Assembly: GCF_014218355.1 (NCBI RefSeq)
Contig: NZ_AP023368.1
Coordinates: forward strand, 5,209,501-5,273,500
Length of the DNA stretch: 64,000 bases
Reading direction: 5' to 3'
DNA from: Anaerocolumna chitinilytica
GTDB taxonomy: Bacteria; Bacillota; Clostridia; Lachnospirales; Lachnospiraceae
Within the stretch, counting starts at the first letter, position 1, and each line of letters opens with the position of its first letter. A model generated the notes under the pieces. It was not told the origin of the DNA. It saw only the letters and a list, made by a program, of their open reading frames with translations, and made no database searches. Made by a program: the position numbers and the translations under genes. Below, piece after piece: positions 26,748-36,236 of the stretch.

Positions 26748-28271
26748 ATGAGAAATGTTTTGGAATATTTAGAGCATTCCGCCAGGGAATATCCCGAAAA
26801 AATAGTTGCAGAAGATATAAACCGCCTATGCTCCTACAGAGAATTATTAGAAAACGCCAAGCACATCGGCACTTCTCTGGCAAAAATAGAAACCCCTGGA
26901 AAGCCGATAGCAGTCTTTATGGAAAAAAGTGTGGAAGCCTTAACAGCTTTTATGGGAATTGTATATGCCGGCTGCTTTTATATTCTGATCAACCCTGAAC
27001 AGCCTGTTTTTCGTATTCAGCAGATATTACAGGTGTCCGGAGCAGAATGTATCATTACCCTCAATCATACGGAAGAGATACTTCTAAAGGCTGGATTTAC
27101 AGGAGCACTTAATAGCTATCAGGAGCTGTTGAAGAATGATATTAATGAAGAACGCCTGCAGCAGATCAGAGACCAGGCACAGGATATTGACCCACTCTAC
27201 TGTAACTTTACCTCCGGTTCTACCGGAGTTCCAAAAGGTGTTTTAGTAAGCCATCGTTCGGTTATTGATTTTATGGAGTATTTTCCTTCCCTCTTTTCTA
27301 TCAGTAAGGAGGATATCATCGGCAATCAGGCACCCTTTGATTTTGATGTCTCCGTAAAAGATATTTATTCCACTCTTAAGGTGGGAGCAACTATGGTCAT
27401 TATTCCGAAAAAGTATTTCTCCATCCCTATGCAGCTTCTGGATTATCTCTGTGAGAAGAAGGTGACCACCCTAATCTGGGCGGTATCAGCTCTTTGTATG
27501 ATAACACAGTTAAAAGGATTTACTTATAAAGTCCCTGAAGCAGTCAACAAGGTTCTCTTCAGCGGTGAGGCTATGCCTATAAAGCATTTAAAACTCTGGC
27601 AAAAGTATCTTCCGGAGGCTTCCTATGTAAATCTCTATGGTCCTACGGAGATTACCTGTAATTGTACCTATTACCGTATTACCAGGGAATTCGAACTGGA
27701 GGAAAGCCTTCCCATCGGCAGAGCCTTCCCCAACGAAAAGGTCTTCCTGCTAGACGAAGAAGACAGGCAAGTTACCACCCCCGGTCAGATCGGTGAGCTC
27801 TGTGTCTCCGGTACTGCTCTGGCTCTTGGTTATTATAACAATGCAGAACAGACCAGAAAGGCCTTTGTACAGAATCCTCTGAACCCTCTATTTTTAGAGA
27901 CAATTTACCGTACCGGAGATCTTGCTTACTGCAACGAAGACGGAGACTTTTGCTTTGCAGGGCGAAAGGACTTTCAGATAAAACATATGGGACATCGGAT
28001 AGAGCTGGAAGAAATAGAATTAATTATGAATAGTTACCCGGATATCCAAAGAGCCTGCTGTGTCTTTGATACGGCAAAAAACCGAATTGCAGCATTTTAT
28101 GTGGGTGGACTGGAAGGAAAAGCTATTCAGCAGAAAATGCAGGAGTCTTTACCGATTTATATGATTCCTACGGTATTTTACTCTTTACCTGAACTTCCCA
28201 TTACCGCCAATGGTAAAATTGACCGAAAGAAACTCTTAGCGCAATGCAGTGTAACTTCTGGAAAGATATAA
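26748..28271 (+). CDS. dltA: DltA-like adenylating ligase (D-alanine:carrier protein ligase family)
   Basis: A 507-residue AMP-forming ligase of normal DltA length. Core motifs are TSGSTGVPKG (155-164), YGPTE (297-301), YRTGDL (about 385), GRKDFQIKHMGHRIELEEIE and the catalytic-lysine motif NGKIDRKKL (about 490). PFDFDVSVKDIY (197-206) matches the DltA-type substrate pocket with its conserved Asp. It should activate an amino acid and load it on the carrier protein at 29604. The gene starts at ATG 26748, after AAAGGAG. A decarboxylase-like gene follows directly, so the amino acid may not be D-alanine. Confidence 0.85.
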   Translation: MRNVLEYLEHSAREYPEKIVAEDINRLCSYRELLENAKHIGTSLAKIETPGKPIAVFMEKSVEALTAFMGIVYAGCFYILINPEQPVFRIQQILQVSGAECIITLNHTEEILLKAGFTGALNSYQELLKNDINEERLQQIRDQAQDIDPLYCNFTSGSTGVPKGVLVSHRSVIDFMEYFPSLFSISKEDIIGNQAPFDFDVSVKDIYSTLKVGATMVIIPKKYFSIPMQLLDYLCEKKVTTLIWAVSALCMITQLKGFTYKVPEAVNKVLFSGEAMPIKHLKLWQKYLPEASYVNLYGPTEITCNCTYYRITREFELEESLPIGRAFPNEKVFLLDEEDRQVTTPGQIGELCVSGTALALGYYNNAEQTRKAFVQNPLNPLFLETIYRTGDLAYCNEDGDFCFAGRKDFQIKHMGHRIELEEIELIMNSYPDIQRACCVFDTAKNRIAAFYVGGLEGKAIQQKMQESLPIYMIPTVFYSLPELPITANGKIDRKKLLAQCSVTSGKI

Positions 28272-28291
28272 TTCGCAGATGGGAGCCAAAT

Positions 28292-29482
28292 ATGAAAGAA
28301 AAAAAATTCGAAAAAGCCATAAGCCAATATAAAACACCCTTTTATTTTTTTGATACAGACATATTGAAGGAACAAATTCAAAAGATAAGAGCTGCAATCG
28401 GAACCGATGTGGAACTATGCTACGCTATGAAGGCGAACCCTTTCCTCATAAAGGACCTGGAAGAACTGATTGACAGCTTTGAAGTCTGCTCTCCCGGTGA
28501 ATTCCATATTTGTGAGCGGGCAGCTATCCGAATGGACAAAATTGTGATGTCCGGCGTATATAAGAGCGAGGATGACCTCCATTATGCGCTGAAAGAGTAC
28601 GGGAATCAGATTCTCTATACAGTTGAATCTTTATCTCACTGGAATATCTTAGAAGCTTATGCAAATAGCCAGCAACTGCCGATAAAGGTATTGCTACGCT
28701 TAACCTCCGGAAATCAATTCGGTATGGATGAAACTCTTCTTCGCCAAATAATAAAAGAGACCATGGATAAACCTGAGAGTCGTGCTTATATTGACATCGA
28801 AGGCATCCAATTCTTCTCGGGCACGCAAAAAAAGGTATCAGAGAAGCTGAAAAAAGAACTCGCCATGCTCGACAAGCTATGTCTGGCTCTGGAAGAGGAA
28901 TATGGTTTCACCGTTAAAAAGTTAGAATACGGGCCGGGTCTTCCCATATGCTACTTTGAAGAAGAACAGAATGAAGAAGATGCTATGCTTTCCTCCCTGG
29001 CTGAGGCTTTAAGGGTAATGACCTATAACGGTAAGATTTCTCTGGAAATGGGCCGCTTTATCGCCGCTCCCTGCGGTTTCTTTGTAACCAGTATTGTGGA
29101 TACCAAGAATAATAAGGGCCAGAACTACTGCATTGTAGACGGTGGCATGCACCATATAAACTATTATGGTCAAATGTTAGCAATGAAGAAACCTCCCATT
29201 CTTCACTGGAATCAGGAAGATGGAGACTTGAAAGAATGGACGGTCTGCGGCTCCCTTTGCACGGTTAATGACGTCCTGGTAAAACAATATCCCTTTCACG
29301 GACTTGTAACCGGTGACAAATTGATTTTTGAAAAGACCGGTGCTTATTCGGTTACAGAGGGAATATCCCTCTTCTTAAGCCGTGAACTGCCCCAGGTACT
29401 TTTGTACTCAGAGAAAGATAATCTAAGGCAGGCAAGAGGAAATTATCCTACTGATGTTTTAAATTATTTTCTTCAACCCTAA
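28292..29482 (+). CDS. Fold-type III PLP enzyme, DAP/ornithine decarboxylase-like
   Basis: A 396-residue protein of the group IV decarboxylase family (LysA/SpeA-like). The PLP lysine is Lys48 in CYAMKANP. SPGEF follows at 67-71, and the phosphate-binding/active-site strand EMGRFIAAPCG (252-262) stands where EPGR is usual. CGSLCTVNDVL (319-329) gives the conserved Cys/Asp of the second subunit. The start is ATG 28292, after GGGAG; this removes an overlap with the ligase frame. It lies inside a dlt-like operon, which is not part of canonical dltXABCD. It may supply the amino acid or amine for surface modification. Confidence 0.8.
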   Translation: MKEKKFEKAISQYKTPFYFFDTDILKEQIQKIRAAIGTDVELCYAMKANPFLIKDLEELIDSFEVCSPGEFHICERAAIRMDKIVMSGVYKSEDDLHYALKEYGNQILYTVESLSHWNILEAYANSQQLPIKVLLRLTSGNQFGMDETLLRQIIKETMDKPESRAYIDIEGIQFFSGTQKKVSEKLKKELAMLDKLCLALEEEYGFTVKKLEYGPGLPICYFEEEQNEEDAMLSSLAEALRVMTYNGKISLEMGRFIAAPCGFFVTSIVDTKNNKGQNYCIVDGGMHHINYYGQMLAMKKPPILHWNQEDGDLKEWTVCGSLCTVNDVLVKQYPFHGLVTGDKLIFEKTGAYSVTEGISLFLSRELPQVLLYSEKDNLRQARGNYPTDVLNYFLQP

Positions 29483-29603
29483 GATTAACCCTTCATTCCA
29501 CTCATTCAAATGCCCGGAACAGCACAGCGTTTTCCCGGTTAAGCAATGCTTTCAATAAACTCACCAATATAATAAATTCAATAATCAAAGGAGATTAAAA
29601 CAT

Positions 29604-29831
29604 ATGGAAAAATTAATGGCTATTTTAAAGGATATCAACCCAAATCTTAACTATGAAACAGAAACCAGACTTATTGACGGAGGTCTTTTAGATTCCTTCT
29701 CCATCCTGTCCCTTATACCGGAATTAGAAGATGCCTTTGGTATCGAAATTACACCCGTTGATCTGGTGCCGGTTAATTTTAATTCAGCACAAGCTATGTG
29801 GAACATGATAACGAGATTACAAGAGGATTAA
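29604..29831 (+). CDS. dltC: DltC-like carrier protein
   Basis: A 75-residue acyl-carrier-type protein. The phosphopantetheine attachment Ser is Ser31 in GGLLDSFSIL, an LDS context typical of DltC. The predicted four-helix size and strong acidity (ELEDAFGIEI) fit a carrier. It lies 4 bases upstream of the MBOAT gene, so the two are co-translated. It should carry the aminoacyl thioester from the ligase to the membrane acyltransferase. Confidence 0.88.
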   Translation: MEKLMAILKDINPNLNYETETRLIDGGLLDSFSILSLIPELEDAFGIEITPVDLVPVNFNSAQAMWNMITRLQED

Positions 29832-29835
29832 TCCT

Positions 29836-31425
29836 ATGACTTACACTTCCATACTTTATTTGTTATTGTTTTTACCGGCAGTATTACTCATTTATCAGAT
29901 TTTCCCGGATAAACACCGCCCAAAGGTACTTTTACTTGCCAGTTATATTTTCTTTATTTCCATCAGCGGAAAGCTCCTGGTGTATTTGCTCCTCTCTACC
30001 ATGTCGATGCATTACATAGGATTATGGCTTTCTGTTACAAGGAAAGACCTTTTGGTGAAGGAACAAACTGCCGAGGACCGAAAAGCCCTGAAAGCTGTCT
30101 ATGCTAAGAAAAGCCGCGGTATTCTCTTCTTTGGCATAGCCATGCAGCTTGGAATGCTGCTGGTATTAAAGTATTCCGGATTTTTTACGGGCAGCCTTAA
30201 CGGATTATTAACACTGTTTTCTTCACCGGTTCTTCTGCCTGTTTTCCGATTTGCCCTGCCTATAGGTATTTCCTTTTATACACTGCAGGCCATCTCATAT
30301 TTGATGGATATTTATTATCAAAAGATTGAAGCAGACGAGAATTTAGGAAGGCTGGCACTGTATATGGCCTTTTTCCCGGGATTGATGGAAGGCCCTATCT
30401 GCCGTTATTCCCAAACAGCAGAAGCCCTATATGCTGGTAAACCGTTGATGTATAAGAATGTCACCTTTGGTATGCAGCGAATCCTGTGGGGGCTTTTTAA
30501 GAAACTTATTATTGCTGACCGGTTAAACATGCTTGTCGTAACGGTGTTTGACAAACCAGGTCCAAATCATTACAGCGGAATTACAGTGATAGCGGCAGCT
30601 GTACTTTATACCTTCCAGCTATACGCTGATTTCTCCGGCTGTATCGATATTACGATTGGTACCGGTGAGATGTTTGGTATCACCCTTCCGGAGAATTTCA
30701 GACAGCCTTTCTTTTCCAAAACCGCATCTGAGTTCTGGAGGCGTTGGCATATTACTCTTGGTGCCTGGTTAAAGGATTATATCTTCTATCCGATTTCCTT
30801 AACTAAATTCGTAAAGAACCTTGGAAAAAGTTCAAAGGCGAAATTCGGCAGACACTTAGGCCAGATAATCCCTTCCTCCATTGCATTACTTGGAGTATGG
30901 TTCTGCAATGGTTTATGGCATGGCACCGGCTGGAACTATCTTTTCTTTGGTATGTATTATTTTACACTGATTTTATTAGGCAATCTATGTGAACCAATGA
31001 TACTTAAGATTACGGAGATTTTAAAGATTAATCGAAATGCTTGGTATTACAGAACACTGCAGACCATTAAGATATTGCCGATTATCTTCACTGGAGAATT
31101 GTTCTTTCGGGCCAATGGCTTAGGCGTGGGATTTAAGATGTTCGGCTCCATATTCACAGGATTTCAATTATCCACGCTCACAGATGGTTCTTTACTGAAA
31201 CTAGGCCTGTCCCTTAAGGATTTTGCCGTTGTAACTTTGGGCCTTATCGCTGTTTTAATTGTTGGAATATTACACGAAAAGGGAATTGCCATCCGTGAAA
31301 GGATTGCCGGCTGGCATATTGCAGCCCGCTGGGGTTTCCTGTATGCCGCTATTGTAATAGTTATTATATTCGGTGCTTACGGTGCCGGATATATCCCTGC
31401 TAAATTAATATATGCCGGTTTTTAA
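29836..31425 (+). CDS. dltB: MBOAT acyltransferase (DltB-like)
   Basis: A 529-residue multi-spanning membrane protein. Key MBOAT features are FWRRWHITLGAWLKDYIFYPI (His305) and the catalytic His362 in CNGLWHGTGWNYLFFG. It is longer than typical DltB (about 400 residues). The extra C-terminal helices after about 430 resemble alginate-type AlgI/PatA proteins, so the acceptor could be teichoic acid or an exopolysaccharide. It takes the acyl group from the DltC-like carrier across the membrane. Confidence 0.85.
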   Translation: MTYTSILYLLLFLPAVLLIYQIFPDKHRPKVLLLASYIFFISISGKLLVYLLLSTMSMHYIGLWLSVTRKDLLVKEQTAEDRKALKAVYAKKSRGILFFGIAMQLGMLLVLKYSGFFTGSLNGLLTLFSSPVLLPVFRFALPIGISFYTLQAISYLMDIYYQKIEADENLGRLALYMAFFPGLMEGPICRYSQTAEALYAGKPLMYKNVTFGMQRILWGLFKKLIIADRLNMLVVTVFDKPGPNHYSGITVIAAAVLYTFQLYADFSGCIDITIGTGEMFGITLPENFRQPFFSKTASEFWRRWHITLGAWLKDYIFYPISLTKFVKNLGKSSKAKFGRHLGQIIPSSIALLGVWFCNGLWHGTGWNYLFFGMYYFTLILLGNLCEPMILKITEILKINRNAWYYRTLQTIKILPIIFTGELFFRANGLGVGFKMFGSIFTGFQLSTLTDGSLLKLGLSLKDFAVVTLGLIAVLIVGILHEKGIAIRERIAGWHIAARWGFLYAAIVIVIIFGAYGAGYIPAKLIYAGF

Positions 31426-31439
31426 TTGCAGTCTGCAAA

Positions 31440-31508
31440 TATAGCAGTTTTCAACTATAGATTCAGGAATATCAAATCGAAGATTTCATATTCACGAAAG
31501 GAATTACT
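31440..31508 (+). repeat. Leader hairpin element, copy C
   Basis: Contains AGCAGTTTTCAACTATAGATT, close to copy A1, then the stem GAATATCAAATC (31467-31478) with GATTTCATATTC (31482-31493, one mismatch), and ACGAAAGGA before the ATG at 31509. It lies inside the dlt-like operon, between two co-directional genes. Confidence 0.8.
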
Positions 31509-32492
31509 ATGAAACTAAAAATTTTGTTAAAACCAATTATATTTACTGCCGGTCTGTTTCTGATATTATTTGTACTATCAAACTTGTTTCTGCCTTATAA
31601 CAGTATCAATGAAGGCCCTTATAAAAAGATGAACGGTGTTTTAAATGCCCCGAAAGGAACCATTGATTACGTGACTCTCGGTGACAGCGAATGCAGTACC
31701 AGCATATCACCCATGGAACTATGGAGAAAATACGGCTATACCGGCTTCAATTGCGGTGTTCCAGGGCAGAGGCTCCAGGATACCTACTATCTGCTGGAGC
31801 AGCTGCTAACCAAACAAACTCCAAAGGTGGTACTCCTTGAAACAAATGCCTTTTACCGGGATTTTAAATACAGCAATGCACTTTCTGATGCTGTAGATAA
31901 AGCTACACAAAACCTATTTCCTGTTTACAAATATCACAACAGCTGGAAAAACTTCAGCCTTGGTATCTTAGAAGAAGCAAAGAAAAAACCGGGTCCCGGA
32001 ATCCCCAAAGTATACCAGGGTTTTCACTATACAACCCTCACCAAGCCTTATATCGGCGGCCCTTATGTACACAAAACAAGAAAAGCGCAGCCAATCGGTG
32101 ACCAGCCATTAATTTATCTGAATAAGATTACAGAACTATGTAAAGAAAATAACATTCAATTGATCCTATACAGTACCCCTTCTCCTTTGTGTTGGACTTA
32201 TGAGAAACATAATTCAGCTGCGGCATTTGCCAAAGAAAATTCACTGCCCTATGTTGATATGAATTTACATACGAAAAGCATAGGCTTAAACTGGTCACTG
32301 GATACCCGCGACAAAGGAAATCATCTGAATTTTTATGGTGCCAAAAAAGTAACTGATTTCATGGGGGCCTATCTATCCAAACACACTAGCCTGCCCGATC
32401 ACCGTCATCAGACAGATTATGCGTCCTGGCATAAAGCTTTGAAAAAATACTTAACTTTGATAAAGTACAATAAACCGAAAGCTGGAATTTAG
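31509..32492 (+). CDS. SGNH-hydrolase-like membrane protein (DltD/AlgX-like partner)
   Basis: A 327-residue protein with an N-terminal membrane anchor (residues 9-27) and an extracytoplasmic SGNH-like domain. The Ser block is VTLGDSECSTS (Ser60), and the DxxH-type block is DKGNHLNFYGA (His near 275). Such proteins act with MBOAT acyltransferases: DltD with DltB, AlgX/AlgJ with AlgI. It is shorter than standard DltD (about 390-430). Its place at the end of the operon supports a role in the final transfer to the surface polymer. Confidence 0.7.
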   Translation: MKLKILLKPIIFTAGLFLILFVLSNLFLPYNSINEGPYKKMNGVLNAPKGTIDYVTLGDSECSTSISPMELWRKYGYTGFNCGVPGQRLQDTYYLLEQLLTKQTPKVVLLETNAFYRDFKYSNALSDAVDKATQNLFPVYKYHNSWKNFSLGILEEAKKKPGPGIPKVYQGFHYTTLTKPYIGGPYVHKTRKAQPIGDQPLIYLNKITELCKENNIQLILYSTPSPLCWTYEKHNSAAAFAKENSLPYVDMNLHTKSIGLNWSLDTRDKGNHLNFYGAKKVTDFMGAYLSKHTSLPDHRHQTDYASWHKALKKYLTLIKYNKPKAGI

Positions 32493-32515
32493 CAGCGCCA
32501 AACACCTTCCATCAC

Positions 32516-32586
32516 AAAAAGAGACATCTTATAGTGAACCCGCTTTTACATATAAACCGGGATTCATTTCAAGATGTCTCTTTATT
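32516..32586. terminator. Bidirectional terminator after the dlt-like operon
   Basis: AAAGAGACATCTT (32518-32530) pairs with AAGATGTCTCTTT (32571-32583), with an inner GAACCCG/CCGGGATTC stem. T-rich ends lie on both strands, between convergent genes. Confidence 0.8.
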
Positions 32587-32599
32587 TAACGAAAGTATT

Positions 32600-33874
32600 C
32601 TACGAATCAAAGTTCTCTAATATACTTCCCTTCTTATCCGGTATCGCATCTCCATGCTTTACAAACAGCATTGTACACAAGGATAGAAGCGTGAATATCA
32701 CCGCATAAGGAAACAGAGTATGGTATGAAACATGCTCCATTAGGAACCCTGACAGAATGGGGGTTATAATCTGTGCTGACATGGAAAAAGTATAATAGAG
32801 CCCGGTATATTTCCCCACATCCGAACCTTTACTCATCTCCACTACCATTGGATAGGAATTCACATTAATGGCTGCCCACCCAATGCCGGTAACCGCAAAA
32901 ACAAGGTTAATCATTCCCGAATACTCCTTAAACAGTATACCGGCGAAGTAAGATGCGGATAACAGCAGGATACCACCTATAATCGTTTTCTTACGTCCAA
33001 ACTTACCGGAAATAGCTCCAATGGGTATGTAACTTATAATTGCAGCTATGGTAGCAATTAGCAGACAGTTGGCAAAGCTGCCGCCTTTTAACCCCCATAC
33101 TTTAACAGCATATCTGGAAAATGCAGTGGTGACTGCATTATAAGCCATAAACCATAAGAAGATGGAAGCCAGAATAAAAATAAGACTTTTCATAACTTCC
33201 TTGGGAAGTTTTGAGGAACTCCCTCTCGTTTCTTTTCCTTTTTCAGCCTCTTCTTCCTCTTTCTCTTCCGTATATACGCCAATCTTATTTTCTCTTACCG
33301 TACTCACCAATACTGCCACTGCCACTACCATTAATGCAGCAACTGCAAGGAATACCGGAAAGTAATTGGGTTTATCCACCTGTTTGATCATGACCTTAAT
33401 CATGACTAGTGAAAATACTCCTCCCACTGCTCCCATCAGATTAATGACTGCATTGGCTTTACTTCGCAGGGGTTTGGGTGTGACATCCGGCATCAACGCG
33501 ACTGCAGGGGAACGATAGGAGCCCATTGCAATCAGTAATAGCAGCAGTGCTCCGATAAAGACTATCCTGTTTTCCGCTAAATCCGCCATTGGGAGGACCA
33601 GCATTAGGATGACCGCAGTTATGGTACCGATTAGAATAAATGGCGTTCTCTTTCCTAATCTGGTACTGACTCTGTCTGAATATGCCCCAAAAATAGGCAG
33701 TAAAAAGATAGCAAGAACGTTATCCATAGCCATTACTGTTCCGGTAACGGTCTCACCAAATTTAAAAGTGTTTTGCAGGATTAAAGGAATGATGGTGTCA
33801 TATAGCTGCCAAAAAGCACAGATTGACATAAATGCAAGACTAATTAAGAGCGTTCGCTTGTAGTTTAATTTCAT
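32600..33874 (-). CDS. MFS transporter, SLC45/GPH-like sugar transporter
   Basis: A 424-residue protein with twelve predicted helices. PIFGAYSDRVSTRLGKRTPFI (about 55-75) is the cytoplasmic loop 2-3 motif of GPH/SLC45-type sugar carriers, and SYRSPAVALMPDVTPKPLRSKANAV (about 115-140) is a second family hallmark. An acidic/lysine-rich loop (EEKEEEEAEKGKE) joins the two halves. The start is ATG 33874, after GAAGGAG; 51 codons of open frame upstream are not supported. The substrate is probably a disaccharide or other sugar, but no sugar gene is adjacent. Confidence 0.8.
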   Translation of the reverse strand: MKLNYKRTLLISLAFMSICAFWQLYDTIIPLILQNTFKFGETVTGTVMAMDNVLAIFLLPIFGAYSDRVSTRLGKRTPFILIGTITAVILMLVLPMADLAENRIVFIGALLLLLIAMGSYRSPAVALMPDVTPKPLRSKANAVINLMGAVGGVFSLVMIKVMIKQVDKPNYFPVFLAVAALMVVAVAVLVSTVRENKIGVYTEEKEEEEAEKGKETRGSSSKLPKEVMKSLIFILASIFLWFMAYNAVTTAFSRYAVKVWGLKGGSFANCLLIATIAAIISYIPIGAISGKFGRKKTIIGGILLLSASYFAGILFKEYSGMINLVFAVTGIGWAAINVNSYPMVVEMSKGSDVGKYTGLYYTFSMSAQIITPILSGFLMEHVSYHTLFPYAVIFTLLSLCTMLFVKHGDAIPDKKGSILENFDS

Positions 33875-34160
33875 TGACTTCTCCTTCTCCGAATATTTAC
33901 TGAATACTTCTATCTTTATTAATAACATTATTCCAGTGAATCTACAAGTAAAATTCTGTCTGCCTAAACAATAATATGCTTTGTAAAATCCTTTCCTGTT
34001 ATGCCGCCAGCAATCTATTAATGTCATAATGCTATTTAATTAAGTTTCGATTCTAGTAATAGTATAATTATTTAAAGTATTACTTTAAATAATTATTGCA
34101 TTTTATATTTTTATAGAATATAATACCAATAACAGAGGAATAGAAAATACATAACACAGA

Positions 34161-34772
34161 TTGGAGCCATATATGGAAGAGAAAATTACTAAAATGAAAA
34201 AAACTGCAAGTAAATACCGTAAATTTATATCTTTTCTATCTTTTCTAATGTTATCATTAATTATCTTAACAGCAATTGATATTTATGACCTATCTAAGAA
34301 AAGCGCGGATGCTTTTGAAGTGAGAAGCAATGAAACAGGTGCCTATACTCTTTACATTGATGGCGATCAATGGAGTAATATAGACTATAATGAATATATG
34401 TCAAACGTAGATAAAAACAGCAACACAAATTTTAAGCTGTGTATCCTGATTGACAAAGTGAAGTCTTTGGTAACCTATATCTTTATGGCTTTTATCATCC
34501 ATTTGGTATTTCTTATGCTGGATAATATCTTTGAACCTTTTTCAGTAAAAAATATTAAGCGCCTGCGCTTCATTGCACTGCTTACATTTTTGATGCCGCT
34601 GATAACAGCTGCCGTTACCGATCTGATTAAATTATATGTATTTCAAAATCCAACCTTACACTTTTCAAATATAAACTTTATGGTTTGTCTTTTAGGTGTT
34701 ATAATCGGAGTAATATCAGAAATATTTAAGTTTGGATATGACCTTCAGGATGAAATTAATCAGTATGCATAG
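34161..34772 (+). CDS. DUF2975-type membrane protein
   Basis: A 203-residue protein with four predicted transmembrane helices (about 22-42, 105-130, 143-163, 173-195) and an extracytoplasmic loop after the first. The C-terminus (VCLLGVIIGVISEIFKFGYDLQDEIN) is characteristic of DUF2975 proteins, which pair with a small HTH protein as here. The function is unknown. The HTH gene starts 10 bases downstream. Confidence 0.75.
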   Translation: MEPYMEEKITKMKKTASKYRKFISFLSFLMLSLIILTAIDIYDLSKKSADAFEVRSNETGAYTLYIDGDQWSNIDYNEYMSNVDKNSNTNFKLCILIDKVKSLVTYIFMAFIIHLVFLMLDNIFEPFSVKNIKRLRFIALLTFLMPLITAAVTDLIKLYVFQNPTLHFSNINFMVCLLGVIIGVISEIFKFGYDLQDEINQYA

Positions 34773-34782
34773 GGGGTTCTAG

Positions 34783-34995
34783 ATGTCTATAATTATTCGA
34801 TTGGATAGAATGATGGCGGATAGAAAAATGTCATTAAATGAATTAGCCGGTAAAGTTGATATGACCAATGTAAATTTATCCAATCTAAAAAACGATAAAA
34901 TGAAAGGCATTCGTTTTGAAACCATGAATGCAATCTGTAAAGCATTAAAATGCCAGCCGGGGGATTTGTTTGAGTATGTTGAAGAGGATGAATGA
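34783..34995 (+). CDS. Small XRE/YozG-like HTH regulator
   Basis: A 70-residue stand-alone helix-turn-helix protein. LNELAGKVDMTNVNLSNLKN is the HTH, and AICKALKCQPGDLFEY the family end motif. It is encoded directly after the DUF2975 gene with GGGGG before the ATG. The same pair recurs at 35677-36455, where the HTH protein shares most residues. Confidence 0.88.
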   Translation: MSIIIRLDRMMADRKMSLNELAGKVDMTNVNLSNLKNDKMKGIRFETMNAICKALKCQPGDLFEYVEEDE

Positions 34996-35032
34996 AAAAT
35001 ACTAGATTATTGCGATAATCAAATCAATAACA

Positions 35033-35080
35033 AAAAAATAGCTATCCTCTACCGGCAAGTTGTAGGATAGCTATTTTCTC
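35033..35080 (+). terminator. Intrinsic terminator after the first DUF2975/HTH module
   Basis: AAAATAGCTATCCT (35035-35048) pairs perfectly with AGGATAGCTATTTT (35064-35077). Confidence 0.85.
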
Positions 35081-35225
35081 ACTAACTGATTGGAAATCAA
35101 ATAACTTTAACGAGTCTTTGATTGTTTCTATCTTGATTATATACCACTTCAAGCTTCTTTGCAAGTGGTTTTGTGGTGGCAGGTAACTGCCACCATTTTA
35201 TTATGTCCTGTTATATGTATTTAAA

Positions 35226-35415
35226 TCATTTACCTTTTTGGGCCTTATCCCGTTCGACTTTCAAGTAGATTCTCATAACATCCCTTAAAAATACTAAATC
35301 TCTTTCTCTATTTTCTTTTATTTTAGAAATCTTCTAGGCTGCTCTATATAATCAACTATTTCATCTGCCGTAAAACTTTTATAAAATTCACTATAGAATT
35401 CAAATTCATCTTTAG
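35226..35415 (-). pseudogene. Probable remnant of an unidentified gene
   Basis: On the minus strand two adjacent reading frames give protein-like sequence. The first is DEFEFYSEFYKSFTADEIVD, running on to a stop; after a frame shift comes ENRERDLVFLRDVMRIYLKV, ending in KAQKGK and a stop. Both are rich in charged residues, like real helical protein. No start codon lies in frame. The family was not recognised. Confidence 0.35.
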
Positions 35416-35676
35416 TTTACTCCTTCTAAACATGATTTATATCATTTTATAACATATTTTTTCTTAGATAAAAATCAGTTGTTTAAACTCTTTTCCATCT
35501 TTATCATCACGTATCCCTTTAAATACCCTTTGCCGGGAGGTTCCAATTTCCATAGGTATATATTCTGCTAGCTATAATTCTTAATTTCGATATATATTTA
35601 TTGACTTTCGATAAATTATTCTTTATAATCTAGCTAAATGATTTTACCTAATTATATAATAATGCGAGGTGCTTTT

Positions 35677-36150
35677 ATGAAAACCAAAACACTCTTTTTA
35701 AAAATATCCCTTTTCCTCATTGGGCTTCCAATCCTTGCTCTTTGCATATTTTTCCTGCCTTTAATCGCAAAGGGAGCTGCCTCTGAATATCCCAAACTTG
35801 TTTACCTGCCGGTTATAATAAACGCTTATTTATCAGCTCTTCCCTTTTACTTTGCCTTATATCAGGCTTATCGGTTATTAAGCTATATTGATAAAAATAC
35901 TGCCTTTTCCAAAGTTTCTGTTTCCTCTCTAAAGTATATAAAATACTGCGGAGCTGCTATCAGTATTTTATACGGTATTAGTATGTTCTCCTTTTATATC
36001 ATAGCTGAAAGGGAAGATGCACCCGGTATTATTCTTATCGGACTGGCGCTCACTTTTGCTCCTCTTATAATATCAGTGTTTGCTGCTGTACTTCAGAAGC
36101 TATTAGAGAACGCTATTGATATGAAAGAAGAAAATGATTTAACAGTATAA
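35677..36150 (+). CDS. DUF2975-type membrane protein (second copy)
   Basis: A 157-residue protein with four predicted helices (about 7-30, 43-65, 90-112, 120-143) and the DKNTAFSKVSVSSLKYIKYC loop seen in DUF2975 proteins. The start is ATG 35677, after GAGGTG; 13 upstream codons are unsupported. It belongs to a second DUF2975 plus HTH module within 2 kb, but its sequence is clearly different from the first. Confidence 0.75.
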   Translation: MKTKTLFLKISLFLIGLPILALCIFFLPLIAKGAASEYPKLVYLPVIINAYLSALPFYFALYQAYRLLSYIDKNTAFSKVSVSSLKYIKYCGAAISILYGISMFSFYIIAEREDAPGIILIGLALTFAPLIISVFAAVLQKLLENAIDMKEENDLTV

Positions 36151-36236
36151 GAATAACAGAACAGAAGATTTATACGAATATGGGTCCGGGAAGCCTCGGC
36201 AAATACGCGTGTTGTTGGAAAGGCATGGAGGATGGT

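Larger units (their letters stand above)
34996..35676. other. Gene-poor spacer between two DUF2975/HTH modules
   Basis: Holds a terminator (35035-35080), a probable gene remnant on the minus strand (35226-35415) and a short dyad at about 35180-35205 (GTGGCAGTTAC/GGTGGCAGGTAACTGCC type). No intact gene was recognised. Confidence 0.5.
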
